Below are positions 32,922 to 42,531 of a stretch of DNA of 52,763 bases, piece by piece (positions within the stretch are counted from its first letter, which is position 1; every line of letters starts with the position of its first letter). The translations under genes and the position numbers were made by a program. The stretch is from Streptomyces sp. T39 (GTDB lineage Bacteria; Actinomycetota; Actinomycetes; Streptomycetales; Streptomycetaceae). The notes under the pieces were generated by a model that was not told where the DNA came from, searched no databases, and saw only the letters and a program-made list of their open reading frames with translations. The stretch spans positions 475,494-528,256 of the forward strand of contig NZ_RDBP01000037.1 in assembly GCF_008042045.1 (NCBI RefSeq), written 5' to 3'.

Positions 32922-33287
32922 GTGACCACCGATGCACCGCCGCCCCCGGGCGGCTCGGACACCAGCCCGGCCCAGCCCACGACGGAGCAGTTCGTCCAGG
33001 TGCAGGAGAGTCCGGAATTCGGCGAACTGCGCAGTACGTACCGTTCCTTCGCCTTTCCGCTGACCGTCGCCTTCATCGCCTGGTACCTGCTCTACGTCCT
33101 GCTCTCGAACTACGCGGGCGGCTTCATGGGCACCAAGCTCTTCGGCAACATCAACGTCGCCCTCGTCCTCGGCCTCGCCCAGTTCGCCACCACCTTCCTC
33201 ATCGCCTGGTTCTACTCGCGGCACGCGGCCGCGAAGCTCGACCCGAAGGCGGACGCCATCAAGTCCCGTATGGAGGCCGACGTATGA
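32922..33287 (+). CDS. DUF485 membrane protein (ActP partner)
   Basis: 121 aa from GTG 32922 (GAGGAG upstream). A Pro-rich N-terminus leads to two membrane helices (FAFPLTVAFIAWYLLYVLLSN and VALVLGLAQFATTFLIAWFYS) and a charged tail. DUF485 proteins regularly precede ActP-type solute:sodium symporters, and here the stop overlaps the symporter start (ATGA). Confidence 0.88.
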   Translation: MTTDAPPPPGGSDTSPAQPTTEQFVQVQESPEFGELRSTYRSFAFPLTVAFIAWYLLYVLLSNYAGGFMGTKLFGNINVALVLGLAQFATTFLIAWFYSRHAAAKLDPKADAIKSRMEADV

Positions 33288-34906
33288 GCCCCGCCCTGCA
33301 CCTCGCGGCGGAGAACGCCACCACCGAGCACCGGCCGCTGATCATCACCCTCTTCGCCGCCTTCGTCGTGGCGACCCTCTTCATCACCGTGTGGGCCGGA
33401 CGCCAGACCAAGGACGCCTCCGACTTCTACGCGGGCGGCCGCCAGTTCACCGGCTTCCAGAACGGCCTCGCCATCTCCGGCGACTACATGTCCGCCGCGT
33501 CGTTCCTCGGCATCGCCGGCGCCATCGCCCTCTTCGGCTACGACGGCTTCCTCTACTCCATCGGCTTCCTGGTCGCCTGGCTGGTCGCCCTGCTGCTGGT
33601 CGCCGAGCCGCTGCGCAACTCGGGCCGCTACACGATGGGTGACGTGCTCGCCTACCGGATGCGCCAGCGCCCGGTCCGTACCGCCGCCGGCGCCTCCACC
33701 ATCGTCGTCTCGATCTTCTACCTGCTCGCGCAGATGGCGGGCGCGGGCGTCCTGGTCTCCCTGCTGCTCGGCATCACCAGCGACGCCGGCAAGGTCGCGA
33801 TCGTCGCCCTGGTCGGCCTGCTGATGATCGTCTACGTCACCATCGGCGGCATGAAGGGCACCACCTGGGTCCAGATGGTCAAGGCCGTCCTGCTCATCGC
33901 CGGCACCCTGCTCATCACCTTCATGGTGCTGTGGAAGTTCAACTTCAACATCTCCGACCTGCTCGGCAAGGCCGCCGAGAACAGCAAGCACGGCGCGGCG
34001 TTCCTGGAGCCCGGGCTGAAGTACGGCGCCACCGAGACCTCGAAGCTGGACTTCATCTCCCTCGGCATCGCCCTGGTCCTCGGCACCGCCGGTCTGCCGC
34101 ACATCCTCATCCGCTTCTACACCGTCCCCACCGCGAAGGCCGCCCGCAAGTCCGTGAACTGGGCCATCGGCATCATCGGCGCCTTCTACCTGATGACCAT
34201 CGCGCTCGGCTTCGGCGCCGCCGCCATCGTGGGACCGGAGACGATCACCGAGTCCAACAAGGCGGGCAACACGGCCGCGCCGCTGCTCGCGCTCCACATC
34301 GGCGGCGTCGACTCGGCGGGCGGGGCCATCCTGCTCGCGGTGATCTCCGCCGTCGCCTTCGCCACCATCCTCGCCGTGGTCGCCGGCCTCACCCTGGCGT
34401 CCTCGTCGTCCTTCGCGCACGACATCTACGCCAACGTCATCCGCCGGGGACAGGCCACCGACAAGGAGGAGGTCCGTGCCGCGCGCTGGGCGACCGTCTT
34501 CATCGGCATCGTCTCCATCGCGCTCGGCGCCCTCGCCCGCGACCTGAACGTCGCCGGCCTGGTGGCCCTCGCCTTCGCCGTGGCGGCGTCCGCGAACCTG
34601 CCGACGATCCTCTACAGCCTGTTCTGGAAGCGCTTCACCACCCAGGGCGCCCTGTGGTCGATCTACGGCGGCCTCGCCACCTCGGTCCTGCTGGTCCTCT
34701 TCTCCCCGGTGGTCTCCGGGAAGGCGTCCTCGATGTTCCCCGACGCCGACTTCGCCTGGTTCCCGCTGGAGAACCCGGGCCTGATCTCCATCCCGGTCGG
34801 CTTCCTGCTCGGCTGGCTCGGTTCCCTGCTCTCCAAGGAGGAGCCGGACAAGGGCAAGTACGCGGAGCTGGAGGTGAAGTCCCTGACCGGCGTCGGCGCC
34901 CACTGA
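33284..34906 (+). CDS. actP: Cation/acetate symporter, SSS family
   Basis: 540-residue polytopic membrane protein with about 13 helices. Recognisable segments are DASDFYAGGRQFTGFQNGLAIS in part, GDYMSAASFLGIAGAIALFGYDG, ITIGGMKGTTWVQMVKA-like text (VTIGGMKGTTWVQ), AGLPHILIRFYTVP and AGLTLASSSSFAHDIYA, all typical of acetate permease ActP. It imports acetate or related short monocarboxylates with Na+ or H+. Coupled to DUF485 by 4-nt overlap; followed by a strong terminator. Confidence 0.92.
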   Translation: MSPALHLAAENATTEHRPLIITLFAAFVVATLFITVWAGRQTKDASDFYAGGRQFTGFQNGLAISGDYMSAASFLGIAGAIALFGYDGFLYSIGFLVAWLVALLLVAEPLRNSGRYTMGDVLAYRMRQRPVRTAAGASTIVVSIFYLLAQMAGAGVLVSLLLGITSDAGKVAIVALVGLLMIVYVTIGGMKGTTWVQMVKAVLLIAGTLLITFMVLWKFNFNISDLLGKAAENSKHGAAFLEPGLKYGATETSKLDFISLGIALVLGTAGLPHILIRFYTVPTAKAARKSVNWAIGIIGAFYLMTIALGFGAAAIVGPETITESNKAGNTAAPLLALHIGGVDSAGGAILLAVISAVAFATILAVVAGLTLASSSSFAHDIYANVIRRGQATDKEEVRAARWATVFIGIVSIALGALARDLNVAGLVALAFAVAASANLPTILYSLFWKRFTTQGALWSIYGGLATSVLLVLFSPVVSGKASSMFPDADFAWFPLENPGLISIPVGFLLGWLGSLLSKEEPDKGKYAELEVKSLTGVGAH

Positions 34907-34926
34907 CCGGACGGGAACACCACGGC

Positions 34927-34964
34927 GCGCGGCCGTGTCGTAGGGTCCTACGACACGGCCGCGC
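34927..34964 (+). terminator. Terminator after actP
   Basis: Perfect 18-bp arms (34927-34944 with 34947-34964), centre GT, 21 nt after the stop. Confidence 0.8.
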
Positions 34965-35053
34965 CATGGCTCGTGTCAATCGGACCGGTTCACCGACGGC
35001 GCTCTGGCGTAGGCTCGAAGGCGTCGTTTCCACGAACGGGGAGGGGGCCCACA

Positions 35054-36043
35054 GTGCTCATCGACACCTATGGCCGGGTGGCCACCGACCTGCGCGTCTC
35101 CCTGACGGACCGCTGCAACCTGCGGTGCACGTACTGCATGCCCGAAGAGGGCCTGCAGTGGCTGGCGAAGACCGATCTGCTCACCGACGACGAGATCGTG
35201 CGGCTGATCCGCGTCGCCGTCACCGACCTCGGCATCGAGGAGGTGCGCTTCACCGGCGGCGAGCCCCTGCTGCGCCCCGGACTCGTCGGCATCGTCGAAC
35301 GGGTCGCCGCACTGGAGCCGCGCCCCCGGATGTCGCTCACCACCAACGGCATCGGCCTCAAGCGCACCGCCGCCGCGCTCCGCGACGCCGGTCTCGACCG
35401 GGTCAACGTCTCCCTCGACACCCTGCGTCCCGACGTCTTCAAGACCCTCACCCGCCGCGACCGCCACCACGACGTGCTCGACGGACTCGAAGCCGCCCGT
35501 GAGGCGGGCCTCACCCCGGTCAAGGTCAACGCCGTCCTCATGCCCGGCCTCAACGACGACGAGGCCCCCGACCTGCTGGCCTGGGCCGTCGAGCACGAGT
35601 ACGAGCTGCGCTTCATCGAGCAGATGCCGCTGGACGCCCAGCACGGCTGGAAGCGCGACGGCATGATCACCGCCGGTGACATCCTGACCTCCCTGCGCAC
35701 CCGGTTCACCCTGACGCCCGAGGGCGACCAGGCACGCGGCTCCGCACCCGCCGAACGCTGGCTCGTCGACGGAGGACCTCAGCGCGTCGGCGTCATCGCC
35801 TCCGTGACCCGCCCCTTCTGCCGCGCCTGCGACCGCACCCGGCTCACCGCCGACGGGCAGGTGCGCACCTGTCTGTTTGCCACCGAGGAGACCGATCTGC
35901 GGGCGGCGCTGCGCTCGGGCGCGCCGGACGAGGAGATCGCCCGGATCTGGAAGCAGGCCATGTGGGGCAAGAAGGCCGGATCCGGACTGGACGACCCGTC
36001 CTTCCTCCAGCCCGAGCGGCCCATGTCAGCCATCGGCGGCTGA
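35054..36043 (+). CDS. moaA: GTP 3',8-cyclase MoaA
   Basis: Radical-SAM enzyme of 329 aa, first step of molybdenum cofactor synthesis. The N-terminal 4Fe-4S site is Cys21, Cys25 and Cys28 in SLTDRCNLRCTYCMPEEG. GEPLLRPG and TTNGIGL follow. The C-terminal cluster is in FCRACDRTRLTADGQVRTCLF, and the protein ends in Gly-Gly (MSAIGG) as MoaA proteins do for GTP positioning. GTG start with GGAGGGGG upstream; the longer reading to 34973 is unlikely. Its last 18 nt overlap the next gene on the other strand. Confidence 0.95.
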   Translation: MLIDTYGRVATDLRVSLTDRCNLRCTYCMPEEGLQWLAKTDLLTDDEIVRLIRVAVTDLGIEEVRFTGGEPLLRPGLVGIVERVAALEPRPRMSLTTNGIGLKRTAAALRDAGLDRVNVSLDTLRPDVFKTLTRRDRHHDVLDGLEAAREAGLTPVKVNAVLMPGLNDDEAPDLLAWAVEHEYELRFIEQMPLDAQHGWKRDGMITAGDILTSLRTRFTLTPEGDQARGSAPAERWLVDGGPQRVGVIASVTRPFCRACDRTRLTADGQVRTCLFATEETDLRAALRSGAPDEEIARIWKQAMWGKKAGSGLDDPSFLQPERPMSAIGG

Positions 36044-36265
36044 TCCTCCGGCGGCCTGGTGGCGCTGCCACTCGGCCAGCGCCACCACGTCCTTGAGGAA
36101 GCCGCGCACCCCGAGGAACTGCGACAGGTGCTCGCGGTGCTCCTCGCAGGCCAGCCAGGTCTTGCGGCGCTCGGGCGTGTGCAGCTTGGGATTGTTCCAG
36201 GCGAGGACCCAGACGGCCGCCGTGCGGCAGCCCTTCGCGGAACAGACCGGGGTTTCGTCACTCAC
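36026..36265 (-). CDS. Small Cys/His zinc-binding protein, uncharacterised
   Basis: 79 aa. C8 and C13 (VCSAKGCRTAAVWVL) with C40 and H43 (WLACEEHREHLSQFL) form a plausible zinc knuckle. The C-terminal helix is FLKDVVALAEWQRHQAAGG. Similar short proteins are common in Streptomyces, but I know no function. It converges on moaA with an 18-nt overlap of coding ends. Confidence 0.75.
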   Translation of the reverse strand: MSDETPVCSAKGCRTAAVWVLAWNNPKLHTPERRKTWLACEEHREHLSQFLGVRGFLKDVVALAEWQRHQAAGGSAADG

Positions 36266-36399
36266 CGGATCATTGTCGCAACATGGCGACGCCGAGCAGC
36301 CACGGGGGGAGCTGCCCGGCGTCGGTCCGTCGCTCCGACGGGGGATGCGGAGCGCGTACGAAGTATGTCACGGGTAACGGCTCGGCGGGCACCGGAACT

Positions 36400-36762
36400 T
36401 CATGATTGATCTGAGGTTTTCTTGAGGTTCTCGGACTGTCCGGTTTCCGGGCGTCCGGCTGCGGGGAGCGCCGCCACCGCCGGGTGCGCGGGCCCCGGCA
36501 GATACGCCGAGGGGAGCGAAGGCGCGTTCTCCCGGCCCGCGTTGGCGATCACGACGGAGATGTACGGCAGCAGGACGCCCAGCGCCAGCGCGATCACGGC
36601 CACATGCCGCTCGACGTTCCACAGCACCGCGGCCAGCACCACCGACACCGTCCGCACCGACATCGAGATCACATAGCGCCGCTGTCTGCCGCGCACGTCG
36701 TCGGTGAGGCCCTGGCGCGCGCCCGTGATCCGGAAGACCTCCGGCTCGTCCCGTCTGTGCAT
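36400..36762 (-). CDS. DUF3099 membrane protein
   Basis: 120 aa from ATG 36762 (GTGGAG upstream). The N-terminal signature is HRRDEPEVFRITGARQGLTDD, followed by RQRRYVISMSVRTVSVVLA and a second helix HVAVIALALGVLLPYISVVIAN, which match DUF3099. A Pro/Ala tail with PSLPSAYLPGP and a polar end follow. Function unknown. Divergent from the GlsB-like gene. Confidence 0.82.
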   Translation of the reverse strand: MHRRDEPEVFRITGARQGLTDDVRGRQRRYVISMSVRTVSVVLAAVLWNVERHVAVIALALGVLLPYISVVIANAGRENAPSLPSAYLPGPAHPAVAALPAAGRPETGQSENLKKTSDQS

Positions 36763-36974
36763 CCCGCTCCACCACCCGCATCCCGCGCCGGACATTCCCG
36801 GACGGCCGTCCCCGGCCGTCACCCCACGGTACGCCGGGGTCCCCGCCTCCACGAGAGGGGGTCGGCCCCGGGACCGGCCCGGTGCGTGCGGCCCTCCCCG
36901 ACGTGCGGCCCGCCGCACACGGGCAGAGACTGTCAGGCGTAACGGCTCACACGGAGCGGTTCGAGGAGGCGGAC

Positions 36975-37253
36975 ATGGGCTGGTTGTGGGCGATCATCGT
37001 GGGATTCGTGCTCGGCCTGATCGCGAAAGCCATCATCCCGGGCAAGCAGCACAGCCCTCTCTGGCTGACCACGATCTTCGGCATCATCGGCGCGATCATC
37101 GGCAACGCCCTCGCCAGGGCCTTCGGCATCGACGAGACCGCAGGCATCGACTGGGGCCGTCACGTGCTCCAGCTCGCGGCCGCGGTCGTCATCGTCTTCC
37201 TCGGCGACATGGCCTACGTCTCGGTGCGGGGCGGCAAGAGGGAACGGGCGTAG
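36975..37253 (+). CDS. GlsB/YeaQ/YmgE-family stress membrane protein
   Basis: 92 aa with three hydrophobic helices, of which MGWLWAIIVGFVLGLIAKAI and TTIFGIIGAIIGNALARAFG are typical of transglycosylase-associated (GlsB/YeaQ) proteins. The PGKQHSPLW loop sits between them. GAGGAGG lies 7 nt before the ATG. These proteins are stress-induced in other bacteria; the mechanism is not settled. Confidence 0.88.
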   Translation: MGWLWAIIVGFVLGLIAKAIIPGKQHSPLWLTTIFGIIGAIIGNALARAFGIDETAGIDWGRHVLQLAAAVVIVFLGDMAYVSVRGGKRERA

Positions 37254-37274
37254 ACCCGGCTTCCGGACACGGCT

Positions 37275-37321
37275 GACGGCTGCGGCCGGGAGGGTGCGAA
37301 GCCCTCCCGGCCGCAGCCGTC
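37275..37321. terminator. Bidirectional terminator between the GlsB-like gene and tyrS
   Basis: Perfect 20-bp stem (37275-37294 with 37302-37321), 7-nt loop TGCGAAG, between convergent ends at 37253 and 37336. Confidence 0.85.
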
Positions 37322-37335
37322 CGGTGTGTCCGGGG

Positions 37336-38604
37336 TCAGCCGGCCGCGACCTCGACCGCCGCCAGGTTCCTCTTGCCGCGGCGCAGCACCAGCCAGCGCC
37401 CGTGCAGCAGGTCGGCCGCGTCCGGCACGGCGTCCTCGGCGGTCACCTTCACGTTGTTCACGTAGGCGCCGCCCTCCTTCACCGTACGGCGCGCCCCCGA
37501 CCGGCTCGGCGCCAGGCCGACCTCGGTCAGCAGGTCGACGACCGGGAGCAGCTCGGACACCCGGGCGTGCGGCAGCTCCGACAGGGCGGCGCGCAGCGTC
37601 GCCTCGTCCAGCTCGTCCAGCTCGCCCTGCCCGAACAGCGCCTTCGAGGCGTTCACCACGGCGGCGCACTGGCCGGCGCCGTGCACCAGCGTCGTCAGCT
37701 CCTCCGCCAGCGCGCGCTGCGCGGCGCGTGCCTGCGGGCGCTCGGCCGTCTGGCGCTCCAGCTCCTCCAGCTCCTCACGGGTCCGGAAGGAGAGGATGCG
37801 CAGGAACCGGGAGATGTCCCGGTCGTCCGTGTTCAGCCAGTACTGGTAGAACGCGTACGGCGTCGTCATCTCCGGGTCGAGCCACAGCGCCCCGCCCTCG
37901 GACTTGCCGAACTTGGTGCCGTCCGCCTTCGTCATCAGCGGCGTCGCCAGCGCGTGGACCTGGGCGTCCGGCTCCAGGCGGTGGATCAGGTCGAGCCCCG
38001 CGGTGAGGTTGCCCCACTGGTCGCTGCCGCCCTGCTGGAGCACGCATCCGTAGCGGCGGTACAGCTCGAGGAAGTCCATGCCCTGGAGCAGCTGGTAGCT
38101 GAACTCCGTGTAGCTGATGCCCTGTTCGGACTCGAGCCGGCGGGCGACCGAGTCCTTGGTGAGCATCTTGTTGACGCGGAAGTGCTTGCCGATGTCCCGC
38201 AGGAACTCGATCGCGGACATGCCGGCGGTCCAGTCCAGGTTGTTCACCATGACCGCGGCGTTGTCCCCCTCGAAGGAGAGGAACGGCTCGATCTGCGACC
38301 GCAGCCGGTTCACCCACAGGGCGATCGTCTCCGGGTCGTTCAGCGTGCGCTCGGCCGTGGGCCGCGGGTCGCCGATCTGCCCGGTCGCGCCGCCGACCAG
38401 CGCCAGCGGCCGGTGCCCGGCCTGCTGGAGACGGCGCACGGTCAGCACCTGCACCAGGTGCCCCACGTGCAGCGACGCCGCGGTCGGGTCGAAGCCGCAA
38501 TAGAAGGTGACGGGGCCGTCCGCGAGAGCCTTGCGCAATGCGTCCTCGTCCGTGGACTGGGCGATCAGCCCGCGCCACGTCAGCTCGTCGACGATGTCCG
38601 TCAC
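37336..38604 (-). CDS. tyrS: Tyrosyl-tRNA synthetase
   Basis: Class I synthetase of 422 aa charging tRNA-Tyr. The HIGH-type motif is in [15 protein letters not shown], the tyrosine pocket includes [18 protein letters not shown] and GGSDQWGNL, and the KMSKS equivalent is [13 protein letters not shown]-terminal S4-like RNA-binding domain ([15 protein letters not shown]) ends the protein. No T-box-like leader fits in the 92 nt upstream. Confidence 0.96.
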   Translation of the reverse strand: MTDIVDELTWRGLIAQSTDEDALRKALADGPVTFYCGFDPTAASLHVGHLVQVLTVRRLQQAGHRPLALVGGATGQIGDPRPTAERTLNDPETIALWVNRLRSQIEPFLSFEGDNAAVMVNNLDWTAGMSAIEFLRDIGKHFRVNKMLTKDSVARRLESEQGISYTEFSYQLLQGMDFLELYRRYGCVLQQGGSDQWGNLTAGLDLIHRLEPDAQVHALATPLMTKADGTKFGKSEGGALWLDPEMTTPYAFYQYWLNTDDRDISRFLRILSFRTREELEELERQTAERPQARAAQRALAEELTTLVHGAGQCAAVVNASKALFGQGELDELDEATLRAALSELPHARVSELLPVVDLLTEVGLAPSRSGARRTVKEGGAYVNNVKVTAEDAVPDAADLLHGRWLVLRRGKRNLAAVEVAAG

Positions 38605-38659
38605 AGTTCTTCCGTCCTCGTACCGTGGTCCGTTTTCATGGATCGTGGGTCAGTCTATG

Positions 38660-38691
38660 GCCCTCCCGCGGCCCGGAGGCCGGGGGAGGGC
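38660..38691 (-). terminator. Terminator after pmbA, abutting the tyrS promoter
   Basis: GCCCTCCC/GGGAGGGC outer arms and a CGGCC/GGCCG inner stem just past the pmbA-like stop. A TAGACT -10 (38657-38652, minus) for tyrS directly follows. Confidence 0.65.
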
Positions 38692-38696
38692 ACGCG

Positions 38697-40091
38697 TCAG
38701 ACGCCCTTGCTCACCGAGCTCATGTTGAAGTCCGGCACCCGCAGCGCGGGCATCGCCGCCCGGGTGAACCAGTCGCCCCATTCGCGCGGCAGCGTCTTCT
38801 CCGTCCTCCCGGCCTCGGACGCCCGGCCCAGCAGGCCGACCGGCGACTCGTTGAACCGGAAGTTGTTCACCTCGCCGACCACCTCGCCGTTCTCCACCAG
38901 GTACACGCCGTCCCTGGTCAGACCGGTCAGCAGCAGGGTGGCCGGATCGACCTCGCGGATGTACCACAGGCAGGTCAGCAGCAGCCCCCGCCCGGTGGAG
39001 GCGACCATCTCCTCCAGCGACCGCTCCCCGCCCGCGTCCAGGATCAGGTTGTCCGCGCCCGGCGCCACCGGCAGGCCGGTCAGGCCGGCGCTGTGGCGGG
39101 TGGTGACGAGGCGCTCCAGCTTCCCGTCGCGCACCCATTCCGTCGGCCCCAGCGGCAGCCCGTTGTCGAACACCGAGGCGTCGTCCCCGGAGGAGTGGGC
39201 GATCACGAACGGCGCCGACTCCAGACCCGGCTCGTGCGGATTGCTGCGCAGCGTGAGCGGCAGCGGCGACAGCGTCTCGCCGACCCGGGTGCCGCCGCCC
39301 GGCTTCGAGAAGACGGTGCGGCCCTCGGCCGCGTCCCTCGCCGCGGACGACCACAGCTGGTAGATCAGCAGGTCGGCGACCGCCGTCGGCGGCAGGAGCG
39401 TCTCGTAGCGCCCGGCCGGCAGCTCGATCCGGCGCTCCGCCCAGCCGAGGCGCCGTGCCAGCTCGGTGTCGAGCGCACCCGGGTCCACGTCCTTGAAGTC
39501 CCGCGTCGAACGCCCCGCCCACGCCGAGCGCGAGCGGTCCGGCGACTTGGCGTTCAGCTCCAGCGTGCCGCTGGGCTGGTCGTGCCGCAGGCGCAGACCC
39601 GTCGACGTGCCGATGTACGTCGAGGTCAGCTCGTGGTTCGCGAAGCCGTACAGCTCACGGCCGCCGGCCCGGGCCCGTGCGAACGCCTCGCCCAGCGCCG
39701 GGGCGAAGTCCGTGAAGACCGCCGACGACGTCTCGGCGGGACCGTCGGTGAAGTCGGGGGACGCCGGTACGCCCGACACCAGGGGCTGCGCGTCCTCGGC
39801 CGGTCCGGCGCCGCGGGCCGCGTCCTCCGCGGCCCGGACGAGGGTCCGGAGGTCGTCCGCGGTCACGGCGGACCGGGACACCACACCGGACGCGGTGCCC
39901 TCGGAGCCGTCGACGGTCGCGACGACGGTGAGGGTGCGGCCGCGGGTGACGCCGTTGGTCGTCAGGGCGTTGCCCGCCCAGCGCAGGTTCGCCGACGACT
40001 GCTCGTCGGCGATGACGACGCAGCCGTCGGCCGTGGACAGTTCGAGCGCGCGCTCGACGATCTCGTGCGGCTTGCTGGTACGAGCGCTCAT
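38697..40091 (-). CDS. TldE/PmbA-family metalloprotease subunit
   Basis: 464 aa. It belongs to the TldD/PmbA superfamily but lacks the HExxxH motif, as expected for the TldE/PmbA partner. Segments include SSANLRWAGNALTTNGVTRG, GFANHELTSTYIGTSTGLRLR, PAGRYETLLPPTAVADLL, and a C-terminal LLTCLWYIREVDPATLLLTGLTRDGVYLVENG region. TldD and TldE form a hetero-complex that degrades unfolded or modified small peptides. The ATG overlaps the tldD stop (ATGA). Confidence 0.88.
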   Translation of the reverse strand: MSARTSKPHEIVERALELSTADGCVVIADEQSSANLRWAGNALTTNGVTRGRTLTVVATVDGSEGTASGVVSRSAVTADDLRTLVRAAEDAARGAGPAEDAQPLVSGVPASPDFTDGPAETSSAVFTDFAPALGEAFARARAGGRELYGFANHELTSTYIGTSTGLRLRHDQPSGTLELNAKSPDRSRSAWAGRSTRDFKDVDPGALDTELARRLGWAERRIELPAGRYETLLPPTAVADLLIYQLWSSAARDAAEGRTVFSKPGGGTRVGETLSPLPLTLRSNPHEPGLESAPFVIAHSSGDDASVFDNGLPLGPTEWVRDGKLERLVTTRHSAGLTGLPVAPGADNLILDAGGERSLEEMVASTGRGLLLTCLWYIREVDPATLLLTGLTRDGVYLVENGEVVGEVNNFRFNESPVGLLGRASEAGRTEKTLPREWGDWFTRAAMPALRVPDFNMSSVSKGV

Positions 40092-41611
40092 CGACCCGCC
40101 TCCTGGGTGGTGTTCAGGATGTTGACGCCCCGGAAGAGGGCGGAGGGGCAGCCGTGGGAGACCGCCGCGACCTGGCCCGGCTGGGCCTTGCCGCAGTTGA
40201 AGGCGCCGCCCAGGACGTAGGTCTGCGGCCCGCCGACCTGCTCCATCGACCCCCAGAACTCGGTCGTCGTCGCCTGGTACGCCACGTCCCGCAGCTGCCC
40301 GGCCAGCCGGCCGTTCTCGATGCGGAAGAAGCGCTGCCCGGTGAACTGGAAGTTGTAGCGCTGCATGTCGATCGACCAGGAACGGTCGCCGACGACGTAG
40401 ATCCCGCGCTCCACCCCGCCGATCAGGTCCTCCGTCGACAGCCCGCCCGGATCCGGCTGGAGGGAGACGTTCGCCATCCGCTGCACCGGCACATGGGAGG
40501 GGGAGTCGGCGAAGGCGCAGCCGTTGGAGCGGCCGAGTCCGGTGAGCTTCGCGATCCGCCGGTCCAGCTGGTAGCCGACCAGCGTGCCGTCCTTCACCAG
40601 GTCCCAGCTCTGTGCCTCGACGCCCTCGTCGTCGTACCCGATCGTCGCCAGCCCGTGCTCGGCCGTGCGGTCGCCGGTCACGTTCATCACCGTGGAGCCG
40701 TAGGCCAGCTTCCCCAGCTGGTCGAAGGTCGCGAACGAGGTGCCCGCGTACGCCGCCTCGTACCCGAGCGCGCGGTCGAGCTCCGTGGCGTGGCCGATGG
40801 ACTCGTGGATGGTCAGCCACAGGTTCGACGGGTCGACGACCAGGTCGTAGCGGCCCGCCTCGACGCTCGGCGCGCGCATCTTCTCGGCCAGCAGGCCCGG
40901 GATCTCCTCCAGTTCCGCGTCCCAGTCCCAGCCCGTGCCGGTCAGGTACTCCCAGCCCCGGCCGGCCGGCGGGGCGATGGTGCGCATGGAGTCGAACTCG
41001 CCGGACGTCCCGTCGACGGCGACGGCGGTCAGCTGCGGGTGCAGCCGCACCCGCTGCTGCGTGGTGACCGTGCCCGCGGTGTCCGCGTAGAACTTGTTCT
41101 CCTGCACGGTGAGCAGCGAGGCGTCCACGTGCGCCACGCCGTCCGCCCCCAGCAGCCGTCCGCTGAAGTCGGCCAGCAGGCCCGTCTTCTCCTCGTCCGG
41201 CACCTCGAACGGGTTGACCTCGTACGCGGAGATCCAGGTCTTGTCGGCGTGCACCGGCTCGTCCGCCAGCTCCACGCGCTCGTCCGAGCCGGCGGCCGCG
41301 ATCACCTTCGCGGACAGCTTCGCCATCGCCACCGCCTGGCCCGCCACCCTGGCGGCGGCGTCCATGGTCATGTCGACCCCGGAGGCGAATCCCCAGGCGC
41401 CGCCGTGGACCACCCGCACCGCGTAGCCGAGGTCGGTGGTGTCGGACGACCCGGCGGGCTTGGCGTCGCGCAGCCGCCACGAGGCGCTGCGCACCCGCTC
41501 CAGCCGGAAGTCGGCGTGCTCGGCGCCGAGCGCACGGGCGCGGGCGAGCGCCGCGTCGGCGAGCGCGCGCAGCGGCAGCGCGGTGAACGCCGCGTCGATG
41601 GAATGAGGCAC
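40088..41611 (-). CDS. tldD: TldD-family metalloprotease (catalytic subunit)
   Basis: 507 aa from GTG 41611 (AGGAG 7 nt upstream). The zinc motif is His269-Glu270-x3-His274 in WLTIHESIGHATELDRALGYE. Downstream are GVERGIYVVGDRSWSIDMQRYNFQF in segments and GAFNCGKAQPGQVAAVSHGCP near the C-terminus. It acts with the TldE-like product encoded immediately downstream. Target peptide unknown. A reading extending to 41917 is open but overlaps the fabG start region. Confidence 0.9.
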   Translation of the reverse strand: MPHSIDAAFTALPLRALADAALARARALGAEHADFRLERVRSASWRLRDAKPAGSSDTTDLGYAVRVVHGGAWGFASGVDMTMDAAARVAGQAVAMAKLSAKVIAAAGSDERVELADEPVHADKTWISAYEVNPFEVPDEEKTGLLADFSGRLLGADGVAHVDASLLTVQENKFYADTAGTVTTQQRVRLHPQLTAVAVDGTSGEFDSMRTIAPPAGRGWEYLTGTGWDWDAELEEIPGLLAEKMRAPSVEAGRYDLVVDPSNLWLTIHESIGHATELDRALGYEAAYAGTSFATFDQLGKLAYGSTVMNVTGDRTAEHGLATIGYDDEGVEAQSWDLVKDGTLVGYQLDRRIAKLTGLGRSNGCAFADSPSHVPVQRMANVSLQPDPGGLSTEDLIGGVERGIYVVGDRSWSIDMQRYNFQFTGQRFFRIENGRLAGQLRDVAYQATTTEFWGSMEQVGGPQTYVLGGAFNCGKAQPGQVAAVSHGCPSALFRGVNILNTTQEAGR

Positions 41612-41822
41612 GGAATGTCTCCTAATCGTCGAGACGTGGTCGCCCCGATCATGTCGCGCCCGGAGGGTCGTTTCCAGCGAGTTCGCGCGGAGGGGAGCGG
41701 AGGGTCTTCTGTAGGGACCCCACAGTGCCGGACACACGGCGCTGTCAGGCCCCGATTCTCCGTACGACGTCCCGGACCGATAGTTTGCAGACGTACCAGC
41801 CGAAGAGGGAAAGGGTGATCCG

Positions 41823-42527
41823 TTGAGCCGCTCGGTTCTCGTCACCGGAGGAAACCGGGGCATCGGCCTCGCCATCGCCCGCGCGTTCGCCGCGGGCGGC
41901 GACAACGTCGCGATCACCTACCGGTCGGGGGAGCCGCCGGCCGGTTTCCTGGCGGTCAGGTGCGACATCACCGATGCCGAGCAGGTGGAGCAGGCCTACA
42001 AGGAGATCGAGGAGAAGCACGGTCCCGTGGAGGTGCTGGTCGCCAACGCCGGTGTCACCAAGGACCAGTTGCTGATGCGCATGTCGGAGGAGGACTTCAC
42101 GTCCGTCCTCGACACCAACCTCACCGGCACCTTCCGCGTCGTCAAGCGCGCCAACCGCGGCATGCTGCGCGCCAAGAAGGGCCGCGTCGTGCTGATCTCC
42201 TCGGTCGTCGGGCTGCTCGGCTCCGCGGGCCAGGCCAACTACGCCGCGTCGAAGGCCGGCCTCGTCGGCTTCGCCCGTTCGCTCGCCCGTGAGCTCGGGT
42301 CGCGCAACATCACCTTCAACGTCGTCGCCCCCGGTTTCGTCGACACCGACATGACCCAGGTGCTCACCGACGAACAGCGCGCCGGCATCGTCGCCCAGGT
42401 GCCGCTCGGCCGCTACGCGCAGCCGGAGGAGGTCGCCGCCGCGGTGACGTTCCTCGCCTCCGACAACGCCTCGTACATCACTGGAGCCGTCGTTCCCGTC
42501 GACGGCGGATTGGGCATGGGTCACTGA
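41823..42527 (+). CDS. fabG: 3-oxoacyl-ACP reductase
   Basis: NADPH-dependent SDR of 234 aa in fatty acid elongation. TGGNRGIG near the N-terminus, NAGVTKDQLLMRM, the catalytic Ser in VLISSVVGLLG, and Tyr/Lys in YAASKAGLVGFARSLA are all intact. The start is TTG 41823, preceded by GAGGGAAAGG. It is 4 nt upstream of fabI, matching the fabG-inhA (mabA-inhA) arrangement of other actinobacteria. Confidence 0.94.
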   Translation: MSRSVLVTGGNRGIGLAIARAFAAGGDNVAITYRSGEPPAGFLAVRCDITDAEQVEQAYKEIEEKHGPVEVLVANAGVTKDQLLMRMSEEDFTSVLDTNLTGTFRVVKRANRGMLRAKKGRVVLISSVVGLLGSAGQANYAASKAGLVGFARSLARELGSRNITFNVVAPGFVDTDMTQVLTDEQRAGIVAQVPLGRYAQPEEVAAAVTFLASDNASYITGAVVPVDGGLGMGH

Positions 42528-42531
42528 TCAC

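Noticed and set aside
38605..38696. T-box leader for tyrS.
   Set aside because: Only 92 nt separate tyrS from the upstream gene, part of it a terminator, and no T-box sequence is present.
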